This document shows, piece after piece, positions 16,476-25,586 of a DNA stretch of 39,404 bases. This stretch comes from a bacterium (GTDB lineage Bacteria; Bacteroidota; Bacteroidia; Cytophagales; Cyclobacteriaceae). Position numbers and translations under genes: made by a program. The stretch is taken from NCBI GenBank assembly GCA_024743255.1, contig JANSWY010000041.1:1-39404 (forward strand), given 5' to 3'. How positions within the stretch are numbered: the first letter of the stretch is position 1; each line of letters begins with the position of its first letter. Under the pieces are notes generated by a model. That model was given only the letters and a program-made list of their open reading frames with translations. It was not told where the DNA came from and made no database searches.

Positions 16476-19400
16476 ATGAAGCTAAAAATTGCAATTGCGT
16501 TAAAAGCGCTTCTGTTTATCACAATTTGTGGATATTCACAGAACACATTTGAATCACTAATGCAGGAAGGACAGGTAGCTTCTGAGCAAGGCAAACATTT
16601 AATTGCTGCACTGAAATTCAAAAAAGCATCCGGTCTTCAGCCACTGAATGAAAATGCATTAATCCAGCTTTCTTGGAGTTATTTGCTTCTTAAGAACTAC
16701 GATGAGGCTAGAAAATTTGCCAGAAGATCCTACTATTTGAACCAATCAAATGCTTCTGTTTATGCCATCATGGGTTATGTAGCTTTAGCAAAAGGTGAAT
16801 CAGGTGCAGATCAGCATCTTCAGAGTTCAGTTGATCTTAGCAGTCTGGAAGACCAGTTATATTTTAAGAAAGACTTCCAAGACATCCGAAATGCTGGGTT
16901 GCCGCCTGATATATTTTCAGATGAGCGATTAGAAAATTACTTCAGTGCTAAGAAAAATAGCCATGAGGAGGCTATGGTCTTATTTAGTCAGATCAATGGC
17001 TTTTATGAAGGAAATGTTACGATCAATCAAGTAGTTGAAAAGGTCAAATCTTCTACAATCTCGATTGAATTCAAATCTTATTACATCAAATTATTCTCAG
17101 AGGCTTTAGCACAATCGGGTTTTTATAATGAAGCTAAGTCACTGATAATCGAGGGAAAGAAACTGTCTATCTCGGATAATATTACTCAGAAATATATTCA
17201 GACCAGCTTGATCACCAGCCTCATGCGAATCAACAACATAAATGGAAACTACGAGGAAGCAATTTCCTACTTCAGTGAAATAGATGAGGCAAATTGGGAG
17301 AAAGTGACCTATTTGAAATTAGGACATCCTTTAGCTGATAGTTGGTTAATGGCCAGTCAGGCTTATAATGGTGCTGGACAAATTGACAATCAGGAACTTG
17401 TAGCTCGCAAATTAATGAATGTGACCGGAACTTATCAGGATGCCTGGTATCAAGCCAATGGTCATAATAGCTTAGGGACTGTCAAACTCAATAGCAGCAT
17501 TTCATCGGATAGGTCAGCTGCCAGATCTAGTTTGCAAACAGCATTAAACATTGCCGAGAATAATGACTTCACACAATTAATTCCATCAATTGCATCAAAC
17601 CTAGCCATCAGCTATTGGCAACATGGAATGCAGGAAGAAGCGAAAAACACTTATATCAAACTCAGCAAAGATGCCATTGCCAGAGACCGATATCTTGATG
17701 CAGAATTATATCTGAATAACCTGGCCACTCTTTATTTCTACAATAAGGATTACAGAAATGCTGCAAAATACTTCCAAGAATCAATTGACCTCATTGAACA
17801 ACATCGGTCAAAAGTATCGCCAGACTCCAGAATTACATTTTTGCAGGCCCGACAAAGTTCATACACCTTTCTGACTTCTTGTTTAGTCAAATTAGGAGAT
17901 AAGACAGGCCTATTCAGAGCACAGGAATCCCAAAGAGCAAGACTACTAGCTGATCAATTGAGGAATAACAAACCAACTTTGGAGCTGACTCTTGCACAAT
18001 TCCAAAAAACACTTGCTCCAGATCAAGCAGCAGTTTATTATACCTTAATGGAGCCTGGAGCTGTGGTAATTCACGTGGTGACTAGCAATGGTTCATATGC
18101 TGTGAGACATGAAGCTTTTGATCAGTTTATCGCTTTTAAGAATAAATATCTGGCAAGGATTAAATCATCATACAAATCAAAAGAAGGGTTTAAGCCGGCA
18201 ATCGCCAATAGAGTTGAAGGAGGAGTAAGAATCAGAGAAACCGATAAGGCGAGACTTCTAACAGGTGAAGATTTCGAGATGCTGATTGAGTTTTCTAGAG
18301 AAATATTACAGAAAGAGATTGATGCCTATACCCCAATCAGAAAAGACTTTTTAGCAATGCTTCATTCATTGCTTATTGCACCAATTCAATCACAAATACA
18401 ATCAAAACGCACCTTACTGATTTCTCCAGATGGCTTACTTAATTTTATTCCGTTTGAAACACTGGCTTCTTCTAGTGGCCGATATCTAGCTGAAACGCAT
18501 GAATTAAGCTATATGCAATCGGGTGAGGTCTACCGAACATTGTTAGAAAGAAATTATTCAAATGATCGAAAAGGTATGATTGCTTTTGGAGGGGCGACCT
18601 ATGATAAAATGAATATCCAATCGGACCCTATTCGAGGTGCGCGAAGATTAAATGAAGTTAAGTTAAGTGTTGATCAAAAATTACTAAATAAACAGTCTTT
18701 AAGAGCTGAATACGCTGCTATTGGTTTTGGTAAAATGAATTACCTGCCTGGAACACTAGCCGAAGTGAATGGCTTAAGCCAAATCGTTCCTAACTCTACA
18801 GTTTACCGAGGAAGCCAATTCGATGAATCGTTTATTAAACAGCTTTCGAAAGAGGGAAAACTGGCTGAATACAGGGTAGTCCACTTTGCTACACATGGTT
18901 TTTCACTTCCGATGGTTCCTGCATTATCAGGGATTGCTACTTGCATTTATCCAGAGGAAAAAAATGGAGAAGATGGGTATTTGAATGTCAATGAAATTAC
19001 TCAATTAAATCTCAAAGCAGATTTGGCTGTACTGTCAGCTTGTGAAACTGGACTTGGTAAAATCTACGGGGGAGAAGGGGTGTTTGGGTTGACTCAGGCA
19101 CTTTTGGTGGCAGGCGCCAATGAAGCTGCGGTATCATTATGGCCAGTTAGTGATCAGGGCACCATGTATTTTATGAAGGGGATGTATGCTTTGGTAGAAG
19201 AAAAAGGAATGAACTATTCAGAGGCCATGGCCGAAATGAAGCGTCAGTTTATAGCGGGTAGATTTGGTGAACGATTTAAACATCCGGTTTATTGGGCACC
19301 TTTCATTCATTACGGTCGTGCAGTTGGATTTGTGAAAGCTACAGCACCAGTAAAATCTGTTCCAGTAACAAAGATTGCGGCTCCTCAAACTACTGACGCA

Positions 19401-20303
19401 ACACCATCTATTTCGTACCATGAAAAAGGGATTACAGAAATGGTCCTTTCTCCAAATAAGAAGTTAGTGGCAACAGGAGGGAAAGATGACAGAATACTCA
19501 TTTGGGATGCAGAGACATTGATGCCAGTCAAAGAGATTAAGCTGCCTTTCGATAGCTCTGTGAAGGGGCTATATTTTAACCAAACAGGAACGAAAGTCTA
19601 TTTATATTCAGGCTATAACGAGTTATTCAAATATGAAATGAGTTCTGGTTCCATGGAACAGGTTTTACCCAAAGGCAAAGGAGATGTCACTAAGACAAGA
19701 GAATGGGAGGCTGGAAAGGAAATCATGGTGGTGAAGAATCATATCATTGAATTCATGGATCTGGAATCTGGTAAGGTCTTGGAAAAACTCGATTTTGGAG
19801 AAACTGGCTATGTGGCAGACTTCATTAAAGTTCCTGAGGAGGACAAATACATCCTTTCATTTGTAACATGGGGTCATCCTAATGATCGTATTGAGATATA
19901 TAAACTATCAACCAAAGAGAAACTAAGAACGATCAAAACGGAAGCTGTAGACATCTACTATGACCGGACCCAAAAATTACTATTAGCCATTCAAGCAAGA
20001 GGGAATTATGCAGTAAAACAATTCAACTGGGAAAATGATGAAATGAAGACCCTGGATGTTGATAAAGGGAGCACATTGATTATGTTGGGAGAAGGTCAAT
20101 TTATGACCAAAAAACATCCGCTTATCAGTCCAGAAGGAATACACCATATCCAAAATGTAAAAGATGGTGAAATACAATCCAAAATCCAGTTGAAGGGCTA
20201 TCAATTTAAAAAAGTAGTCCTGTCGGATCACCGGCTGCTAGTAATGGATCCGGCAGGTAAACTGAGAATCTTAGATACTAAAAAAGGCGAACTGATTAAA
20301 TAA
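16476..20303 (+). CDS. Exported TPR-CHAT caspase-like protein with C-terminal WD40-type propeller
   Basis: 1275 residues from the ATG at 16476, chosen because it starts a clean signal peptide (MKLKIAIALKALLFITICGYSQ); a TTG at 16389 would bury it. Residues about 25-500 are helical TPR repeats (for example AKYFQESIDLIEQ preceded by ELYLNNLATLYFYNKDYRNA). Residues about 560-955 are the CHAT domain, a clan CD caspase-like peptidase. The dyad is His807 in HFATHGFS and Cys856 in LSACETG, with the usual GGEGVFGLTQALLVAGA and YWAPFIHYG segments. From about 980 to the end are WD40-like blades (LSPNKKLVATGGKDDRILIWDAET). Known TPR-CHAT enzymes include the Cas7-11-associated Csx29 and separase-like proteases; those are cytoplasmic, this one is predicted exported. 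A second propeller gene follows 7 bp later. The substrate is unknown. Confidence 0.9.
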   Translation: MKLKIAIALKALLFITICGYSQNTFESLMQEGQVASEQGKHLIAALKFKKASGLQPLNENALIQLSWSYLLLKNYDEARKFARRSYYLNQSNASVYAIMGYVALAKGESGADQHLQSSVDLSSLEDQLYFKKDFQDIRNAGLPPDIFSDERLENYFSAKKNSHEEAMVLFSQINGFYEGNVTINQVVEKVKSSTISIEFKSYYIKLFSEALAQSGFYNEAKSLIIEGKKLSISDNITQKYIQTSLITSLMRINNINGNYEEAISYFSEIDEANWEKVTYLKLGHPLADSWLMASQAYNGAGQIDNQELVARKLMNVTGTYQDAWYQANGHNSLGTVKLNSSISSDRSAARSSLQTALNIAENNDFTQLIPSIASNLAISYWQHGMQEEAKNTYIKLSKDAIARDRYLDAELYLNNLATLYFYNKDYRNAAKYFQESIDLIEQHRSKVSPDSRITFLQARQSSYTFLTSCLVKLGDKTGLFRAQESQRARLLADQLRNNKPTLELTLAQFQKTLAPDQAAVYYTLMEPGAVVIHVVTSNGSYAVRHEAFDQFIAFKNKYLARIKSSYKSKEGFKPAIANRVEGGVRIRETDKARLLTGEDFEMLIEFSREILQKEIDAYTPIRKDFLAMLHSLLIAPIQSQIQSKRTLLISPDGLLNFIPFETLASSSGRYLAETHELSYMQSGEVYRTLLERNYSNDRKGMIAFGGATYDKMNIQSDPIRGARRLNEVKLSVDQKLLNKQSLRAEYAAIGFGKMNYLPGTLAEVNGLSQIVPNSTVYRGSQFDESFIKQLSKEGKLAEYRVVHFATHGFSLPMVPALSGIATCIYPEEKNGEDGYLNVNEITQLNLKADLAVLSACETGLGKIYGGEGVFGLTQALLVAGANEAAVSLWPVSDQGTMYFMKGMYALVEEKGMNYSEAMAEMKRQFIAGRFGERFKHPVYWAPFIHYGRAVGFVKATAPVKSVPVTKIAAPQTTDATPSISYHEKGITEMVLSPNKKLVATGGKDDRILIWDAETLMPVKEIKLPFDSSVKGLYFNQTGTKVYLYSGYNELFKYEMSSGSMEQVLPKGKGDVTKTREWEAGKEIMVVKNHIIEFMDLESGKVLEKLDFGETGYVADFIKVPEEDKYILSFVTWGHPNDRIEIYKLSTKEKLRTIKTEAVDIYYDRTQKLLLAIQARGNYAVKQFNWENDEMKTLDVDKGSTLIMLGEGQFMTKKHPLISPEGIHHIQNVKDGEIQSKIQLKGYQFKKVVLSDHRLLVMDPAGKLRILDTKKGELIK

Positions 20304-20310
20304 CCTATAT

Positions 20311-21960
20311 ATGAAACCTCAAAGAATATTCATTCTAATCCTACTATTATCAATTACTTCTTTTGCTCAAGCCCAAAGATTTGACCAAAAGATCCTTGTG
20401 AAGAAGGTAATCTACAGCCCGGAAGGTCAGTTTGCCTATATCGCCGCAGAAGAACCTACTAAAACATTGTACAAATGGGATATCGAAAAGTCTGCTATTG
20501 TAGAGCAATGGGATATCCCGATCACTAATATTTTCATGTATTTCGTTGGGGATGACATCTATATGGATCTTGGCATCAGTCAGGAATCCGATGGTTTGAT
20601 GAAACTCAATACCAGCACTAATCAGTTCGAATTGTATCATCAAAATAGAAAAGGCGAACAATACCGCCTCATGGGGATCTGTGAAAATGGGGACTTATAT
20701 CTTTTTGAAATCCTTGATTACAGAACAAGAGAATATCAGGCCTGGGGACCTCTTTTTATTTATAATCCCACTACCAAATCAAATGTAAAGACTATTGGGA
20801 CTACCACATCTGGAACGGTGTATACGTCTACACCGGTATTCCAACCTAATGTTCAGAATAAGGTGTTTTTTCTGGATTTTGGGAAAGAAAAATTCGATAA
20901 ATCCAAGTTCAAGCTATACGATATCAATACAGAAAAGAGTGTGACTGTAGAAAAAGCTGAGTATGGGAATTTTGTATTACACGGGTTTCAGGATCTCTAT
21001 GTATTTGAATACTATTCTAAATCAAGCGATGCTTCAAAATACAAGTTTTACAATAAGCAAGGGGAGGAGATTGCATCACACGATTGGTATGTCTATAAAT
21101 CTATGTTGCATGATAAAGCAAAAAATGAACTATATCTCTTGAGAGGAGACGATAAAGGAATTGATGTATTATCCACTAAAACAGGAAATAAAATCCGTTC
21201 TGCTAAGGTTTTTGATGATTTCTTCAAACGCAAAAGCCAATATGATGATGCAGCAGAACATGGAATTAACAACGGTAAAAAGTACCGATTCCATGAGGAG
21301 TATGGAGATATGGGAGAACTGATTGGTTATTTTGAAATTTTCAATTTTGAATCGGGTAAGTATGAAAAAATAGGAGAGCTTTTAAGAGAAGGTTATTCGT
21401 TTGAAGAATACGAAGAATTGAAAGTCATGGCCAAACAGATGAGTGAAGAGCGGGAGAAAGAAGCGGCAATTGCCAATAAAGCTCGATTCAAATCAGATTT
21501 ATCATACATGCAATATTTACCCACTTCTGGGAACAGAGAAACTTTTGAAGCTTTGGGTAAAGACATGAATGGAGGCAGTACCTGGCAAGTAGCACAAACA
21601 GCATCTTACAGCCAACTAGCAACAAATATTGCCAAGATTGCCGAATGTGATGAGAAAGTGGTGGTATTAGTAAGAGCCACAGAGTACGAACAAAAACTCC
21701 AAGGAGATTACCTGAATGCCAGAGATGAAACTAACTTTTACCTCAGCATAGTCAACAGGTTTGGTCAGTATGAAAGTATTAAGATGGTAGGGCAGGATGT
21801 TTATGTCACCAAGACGAACAAACACACCGCTAAAGTTGAGAATTCAGGGCTTCTGAGTAATGCAACTAGATTATCCTGGACAGATCATGGAGATACCTTT
21901 TGGGTAAGTGGTAACAAAGGGAATTATACGATTGAGAAAGCTGGCTGTAGTTTTCAGTAA
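20311..21960 (+). CDS. Exported propeller-like partner of the CHAT protein, hypothetical
   Basis: 549 residues with a signal peptide (1-21, ending AQAQ). The start of the mature protein (ILVKKVIYSPEGQFAYIAAEEPTKTLYKWDIEKS) resembles the first blade of the CHAT protein's C-terminal propeller (SP...LxxWDxE), suggesting the two share a module. Residues to about 370 look like irregular beta blades. A charged helix follows (about 370-395, KVMAKQMSEEREKEAAIANKA), then a C-terminal domain of about 150 residues ending in KAGCSFQ that I do not recognise. It starts 7 bp after the CHAT stop codon, so the two are an operon. It could be a scaffold, inhibitor or substrate of the CHAT peptidase; the sequence does not decide. 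Confidence 0.8.
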   Translation: MKPQRIFILILLLSITSFAQAQRFDQKILVKKVIYSPEGQFAYIAAEEPTKTLYKWDIEKSAIVEQWDIPITNIFMYFVGDDIYMDLGISQESDGLMKLNTSTNQFELYHQNRKGEQYRLMGICENGDLYLFEILDYRTREYQAWGPLFIYNPTTKSNVKTIGTTTSGTVYTSTPVFQPNVQNKVFFLDFGKEKFDKSKFKLYDINTEKSVTVEKAEYGNFVLHGFQDLYVFEYYSKSSDASKYKFYNKQGEEIASHDWYVYKSMLHDKAKNELYLLRGDDKGIDVLSTKTGNKIRSAKVFDDFFKRKSQYDDAAEHGINNGKKYRFHEEYGDMGELIGYFEIFNFESGKYEKIGELLREGYSFEEYEELKVMAKQMSEEREKEAAIANKARFKSDLSYMQYLPTSGNRETFEALGKDMNGGSTWQVAQTASYSQLATNIAKIAECDEKVVVLVRATEYEQKLQGDYLNARDETNFYLSIVNRFGQYESIKMVGQDVYVTKTNKHTAKVENSGLLSNATRLSWTDHGDTFWVSGNKGNYTIEKAGCSFQ

Positions 21961-22021
21961 AAGATGAATTTAGACGGAATTCGTGTTTCGATCTCCAAGT
22001 CAAACTCGATCCTTAAAACTG

Positions 22022-22044
22022 GTCGCTCGGTACAACCGAGCGAC
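22022..22044. repeat. Hairpin repeat, right copy
   Basis: A perfect 10-bp stem, GTCGCTCGGT (22022-22031) with ACCGAGCGAC (22035-22044), and a 3-nt loop. It matches the copy at 16049-16071. It may serve as a terminator for the CHAT operon, but no T run follows. Confidence 0.75.
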
Positions 22045-22121
22045 TATTAAGTGATCAAAAAAACCGACATCCGTAAACATTCTCTAAAAGCATCAAACCA
22101 ATCGAAATCTTGACAATCTCG

Positions 22122-22369
22122 CGTTTCCTCTCACCTCTTGCCCGTTAAAGGGAAGAAACAACCTAACACTCATAAATTTTTTTTCTTTAGGGAATTCAAT
22201 GGTGTAAATCACTTTACATACTCATTCAAAAAAACTGACAACTGTCAACTGACAACACCCTCTAAAACCACCAAACCAATCAGCGCCTCAATAAACCCGC
22301 TAGCCCGCCGTAGCTTTCTCCGACGGCCATAGCCTATGGCGAAGGACTTAGCGAAGGAGGGCAACCCGC
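22122..22369 (+). repeat. Dispersed repeat copy R2
   Basis: 22122-22265 is collinear with R1. 22264-22283 is the exact complement of 27772-27791. 22301-22333 matches the complement of 27705-27737 at 32 of 33 positions, and 22337-22369 matches the complement of 27638-27670 at 32 of 33. The last 90 bp are much richer in G+C than the surroundings and contain short hairpins (GCCATAG/CTATGGC). It ends within about 15 bp of the stop of the PLP-enzyme gene. Confidence 0.85.
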
Positions 22370-22384
22370 ACATCGCAACTTTCT

Positions 22385-23524
22385 TCACACAATCGCCTGC
22401 TCCAAATCCCCTATCAAATCCTCCACATCCTCAACTCCCACACTCAGTCTGATCAATGAATCCTTCAATCCGGATTTCAACCTTTCTTCTTTTGGAATAC
22501 TGGCGTGTGTCATACTAGCTGGATGACCCGCTAAAGATTCAACACCTCCAAGAGACTCAGCCAAACTGAAATAATGAAGCTTCTTCAACACCTCAAAAGC
22601 CGCATCCTGACTATCTTTTTTCAAAATAAAAGAAAGCATACCACCAAAATCTTTCATTTGCTTACGGGCTATCTCATATTGTTCAGTGCCTTCAAATCCG
22701 GGCCAATAGACGCTCTCAACTTTTGGGTGGCTTTTTAAATATTCTGCGATTTTCCTACCGTTTTCGCTATGCCTTTCCATTCTGAGATGTAATGTCTTGA
22801 TCCCTCTCAAAACTAAAAATGCGTCCTGAGGCCCTGGCACTGCTCCGCTGGAGTTTTGGATGAATGCTAATTGTTGGTGAAGCTCATCATCATTCAACAT
22901 TAAAGCTCCCATGATGACATCAGAGTGACCAGCCAAATATTTTGTGACAGAGTGCATCACGATATCAGCACCATGATCTAGCGGATTTTGTAAGTAAGGG
23001 GTAGCAAAAGTATTGTCAACTGCAAACAGGATATTACTTGCTTTGGCAATCTCAGATAAACCATCCAGGTCCATTACTCTCATCATGGGATTGGTTGGTG
23101 TCTCAGCCCAGATAAGTTTTGTGTTGGCATTGACTGTTGCTTTCACCTCATCCAAATCGGTCATGTTCACGAAGTGGAATTTGATGCCATATTTCTCAAA
23201 TATCTTGGTGAATATTCTGTAAGATCCACCATACAGGTCATTTGTAGAAATCACCTCATCACCAGGGTTGAGTAATTTGATAACAGCATCTATGGCAGCC
23301 ATTCCAGATGCAAATGCTAATCCATGTTTACCGTTCTCCAGTGCAGCAAAGCTTTTCTGCAAAGCCTCTCTTGTTGGGTTTTTGGAACGGGCATATTCAT
23401 ATCCTTTGTGATCCCCGGGAGCAGCCTGAACAAATGTGGTTGTCTGGTAAATAGGAGTCATAATTGCTCCTGTCGATGGGTCTGGTTCTACACCAGCATG
23501 GATTGCTTTTGTGCCGAATTTCAT
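22385..23524 (-). CDS. Cystathionine gamma-synthase/gamma-lyase family PLP enzyme
   Basis: 379 residues, full length for the Cys/Met-metabolism PLP family. It opens GTKAIHAGVEPDPSTGAIMTPIYQTTTF and keeps YEYARSKNPTREALQ, LASGMAAI-type phosphate-binding FASGMAAIDA, the cofactor-contacting DNTFATPYLQ, and the Schiff-base Lys195 in HSVTKYLAGHSD; it ends with SLGGVESLAGHPASMTH and LIRLSVGVEDVEDL. It makes or cleaves cystathionine, linking cysteine and methionine. The synthase and lyase activities cannot be separated safely from sequence alone, so no symbol is given. Cytoplasmic tetramer. Transcribed leftward. Its upstream region carries a 41-bp tandem repeat, and repeat R2 lies at its 3' end. Confidence 0.93.
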   Translation of the reverse strand: MKFGTKAIHAGVEPDPSTGAIMTPIYQTTTFVQAAPGDHKGYEYARSKNPTREALQKSFAALENGKHGLAFASGMAAIDAVIKLLNPGDEVISTNDLYGGSYRIFTKIFEKYGIKFHFVNMTDLDEVKATVNANTKLIWAETPTNPMMRVMDLDGLSEIAKASNILFAVDNTFATPYLQNPLDHGADIVMHSVTKYLAGHSDVIMGALMLNDDELHQQLAFIQNSSGAVPGPQDAFLVLRGIKTLHLRMERHSENGRKIAEYLKSHPKVESVYWPGFEGTEQYEIARKQMKDFGGMLSFILKKDSQDAAFEVLKKLHYFSLAESLGGVESLAGHPASMTHASIPKEERLKSGLKDSLIRLSVGVEDVEDLIGDLEQAIV

Positions 23525-23625
23525 GTTGAGTTGCTGTTTTTTCCTAATAGAGGCAATCTACAAGAATTAGTTAATTCCGATAAGGATTATTAGTTGTAAA
23601 TCTTGCCGACACAGAATAGATGGCA

Positions 23626-23806
23626 AAACATACATGTTTCAACTGTTTCAATCTTGCAGAAAACCCAAACTTGCATGTTTCACCTTCCTCAGACTTGCAG
23701 AAGGTCCAAACATACATGTTTCACCTTTCCCAAACTTGTGGAAAGCCGAAACATGCATGCAACAGCATCCCGAAACTTTTAGGAAGCCGAAACATAGATG
23801 TTATAA
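23626..23806. repeat. 41-bp tandem repeat, four full units plus a partial one
   Basis: Units at 23626-23666, 23667-23707, 23708-23748 and 23749-23789, then a partial unit at 23790-23806. Each begins AAAC(A/T)T(A/G)CATG; in units 1 and 3 AAACAT and ATGTTT form a 6-bp dyad with a 2-nt spacer. Later in each unit is a second inverted repeat whose arms change together: TTTC/GAAA, CCTTC/GAAGG, CTTTCC/GGAAAG and TCC/GGA in units 1-4. It lies between the MscS-gene stop (23816) and the PLP-enzyme start (23524), both leftward. No spacers, so not CRISPR. Confidence 0.9.
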
Positions 23807-23815
23807 GGGTTTTAA

Positions 23816-25426
23816 TCAGGACTTACTGTTTCCCATAAACTTCTTCACCTTCTCTTCAAGTTCATCTCTGGAGGAATTGTATTCTGGTGAAAGTGTTGCC
23901 TGTCCTGGTAGATTTTCTACATGAAGAGTTTGAGTAGGGAATGCGAAGTTCACACCAAGTTCCTTAGCTAAATCAATGATTTCTAGGATTACCTCGTGTC
24001 TTGCTCTTAATTCATCAGACCATGTAGGTACTTCAAAAAAGATATAAAACATCACATTCAATGAAGAATCAGCCATGTCATTCATATGAACTTCATAGTA
24101 GTCTTTCCTGGTCTCAGGGTGTTTTTCAACTATTTGTTTCAATCCGTCCACAAATACCTGAATGAGATGAGTTGGTGTATCATAGGTTAATGCTAGTTGT
24201 GTAAAAAACCTTCTATACTTTCTTAAGCCATGGTTGTCAATTGTACTGTCTGCCAGATTTCCATTAGGAACATAAACTACAGAGTTTCTAAATGTTCTGA
24301 TTCTGGTAGATCGGAACCCAACTTCTTCCACAGTTCCGTCAATGTCACCTGAAGTTATCCAATCACCAATTTGGAATGGTTTATCGATAAAGATCATCAG
24401 TGATCCAAAGAAATTCTTAATCGTATCCTGTGCTGCCAAAGCAAAGGCAAGACCACCAATAGAAAGTCCGGTAAGTAGTGGGATAATATCGACATTCAGA
24501 TTGGTTAGAATCCAGAATATACCTACTATCACCACAAATGCCCGAATTGTTTTCCTGATCAAGGGAACTAATTGATCATCAAGAGAACTGGCAGTTTTTT
24601 CTGCAAGTTTCTCGAAATAGAAAGACATTAGATTCACAAATCGATATAAAACGATGGTGATAAATAATGGGAATATCGCTCTTAGAATTAAAACAACCCA
24701 TTTTGCAAGTGCAATTGGTAACTGTAACACTGGCACAAAAATGGAAAGTAGCCAGATCACAATAGCGATACTAAGTGGCTTTACAACTGGTTTTACAAAC
24801 TTGGTGGCAAGAGTGTTGTAATTCTTTTTGCTTAAATATTGCAATAGAAGTTTCTCAAAAATGAATGAGAATATCTTGTGGATGATGAAACTCATCAGGA
24901 TCATGATCAGCAACATCACATGCTGCCAAACAGCAAGACCCAGATATTCACCTGTTCCAATTTTTGGAAGTATTTTCAATAACCAATCAATTCCAAATGG
25001 GAACAGCTCTCCGTGAGCCGATTCAATTGCTTGCAGTGACCTTCTTGAAACAACCCAACCTGACTTAGTCTTCTCAAAATAGATATCAGGATATTCTGTT
25101 ACTATTACATAACGAGCTTTATTGGTGAGTGTATCAACATAATTTGGATCCTTTGGAAATTCATCAACATAAACGAAGATTCCTTTGCCGTCCAGTGTTT
25201 GTTTGAATTTGTTAGCAAACTCCAGTGCTTCTTCATCCGACATGCCTGGCTGCTTGAAAGATTGCAAGCTCTTTGTTGGTTCATATGAGTCAGACTGTAG
25301 GTAATACAGGAAATTATATACAGAATGATAAGGAGTTGAAATGTTGTACTCTTGATTGGTACTGTCAGTTTGCGCATGTGTTGCAAAAAATGGTACCAGC
25401 AGAATCAAAAAAATAAGCTTTCTCAC
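23816..25426 (-). CDS. Mechanosensitive ion channel, MscS family
   Basis: 536 residues with a signal peptide (1-19) and a periplasmic N-terminal domain (about 20-145) not found in short MscS. Several membrane helices follow (about 165-187, 215-237, 245-265 and 293-312). The pore helix and conserved MscS core are at about 313-345 (LLTGLSIGGLAFALAAQDTIKNFFGSLMIF). The beta domain follows (DKPFQIGDWITSGDIDGTVEEVGFRSTRIRT and YVPNGNLADSTIDNHG), then the cytoplasmic alpha/beta vestibule. These channels release solutes on osmotic downshock. The enlarged, exported N-terminus suggests an extra sensing domain. Single leftward gene, divergent from the M3 peptidase. The 41-bp repeat begins immediately beyond its stop. 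Confidence 0.93.
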   Translation of the reverse strand: MRKLIFLILLVPFFATHAQTDSTNQEYNISTPYHSVYNFLYYLQSDSYEPTKSLQSFKQPGMSDEEALEFANKFKQTLDGKGIFVYVDEFPKDPNYVDTLTNKARYVIVTEYPDIYFEKTKSGWVVSRRSLQAIESAHGELFPFGIDWLLKILPKIGTGEYLGLAVWQHVMLLIMILMSFIIHKIFSFIFEKLLLQYLSKKNYNTLATKFVKPVVKPLSIAIVIWLLSIFVPVLQLPIALAKWVVLILRAIFPLFITIVLYRFVNLMSFYFEKLAEKTASSLDDQLVPLIRKTIRAFVVIVGIFWILTNLNVDIIPLLTGLSIGGLAFALAAQDTIKNFFGSLMIFIDKPFQIGDWITSGDIDGTVEEVGFRSTRIRTFRNSVVYVPNGNLADSTIDNHGLRKYRRFFTQLALTYDTPTHLIQVFVDGLKQIVEKHPETRKDYYEVHMNDMADSSLNVMFYIFFEVPTWSDELRARHEVILEIIDLAKELGVNFAFPTQTLHVENLPGQATLSPEYNSSRDELEEKVKKFMGNSKS

Positions 25427-25586
25427 GTCGGGATTAATTTTAGTTAGGCAAAAATAATTACCTCAAAATCTTTACCGAGAAATTCCTGCTTTTTTTCGAA
25501 TTATCCAATTCATTGATTTTTTAATTGATCAAGAACTATTTTCAGGTCTTCCCGTGTTAATTTAGCCGAGATTAACAGCAACAAAT

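Larger units (their letters stand above)
21961..22384. other. Intergenic region filled by the second hairpin copy and repeat R2
   Basis: 424 bp between the propeller-partner stop and the stop of the leftward PLP enzyme. It holds the hairpin at 22022-22044, the R1-like block at 22122-22265 and the GC-rich block at 22283-22369. A 64-codon frame at 22138-22332 runs through repeat sequence and is not a gene. Confidence 0.7.

Noticed and set aside
16476-20303. Craspase-like (Cas7-11 with Csx29) CRISPR effector component
   Set aside because: The TPR-CHAT order is similar, but there is a signal peptide, no Cas7-11, no CRISPR array and no Csx30/Csx31-like neighbour.
22138-22332. 64-codon + strand frame
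   Set aside because: It lies wholly inside repeat R2, is low in plausible protein features and has no counterpart in R1, where the same DNA does not keep the frame.
23626-23806. CRISPR array
   Set aside because: Units are contiguous with no unique spacers, and no cas genes are present.
23620-23924. Two overlapping + strand frames (72 and 96 codons) with Cys-rich repeats
   Set aside because: They are readings of the 41-bp tandem repeat and run into the antisense of the MscS gene; the repeat length is not a multiple of three, so units are read in different frames.
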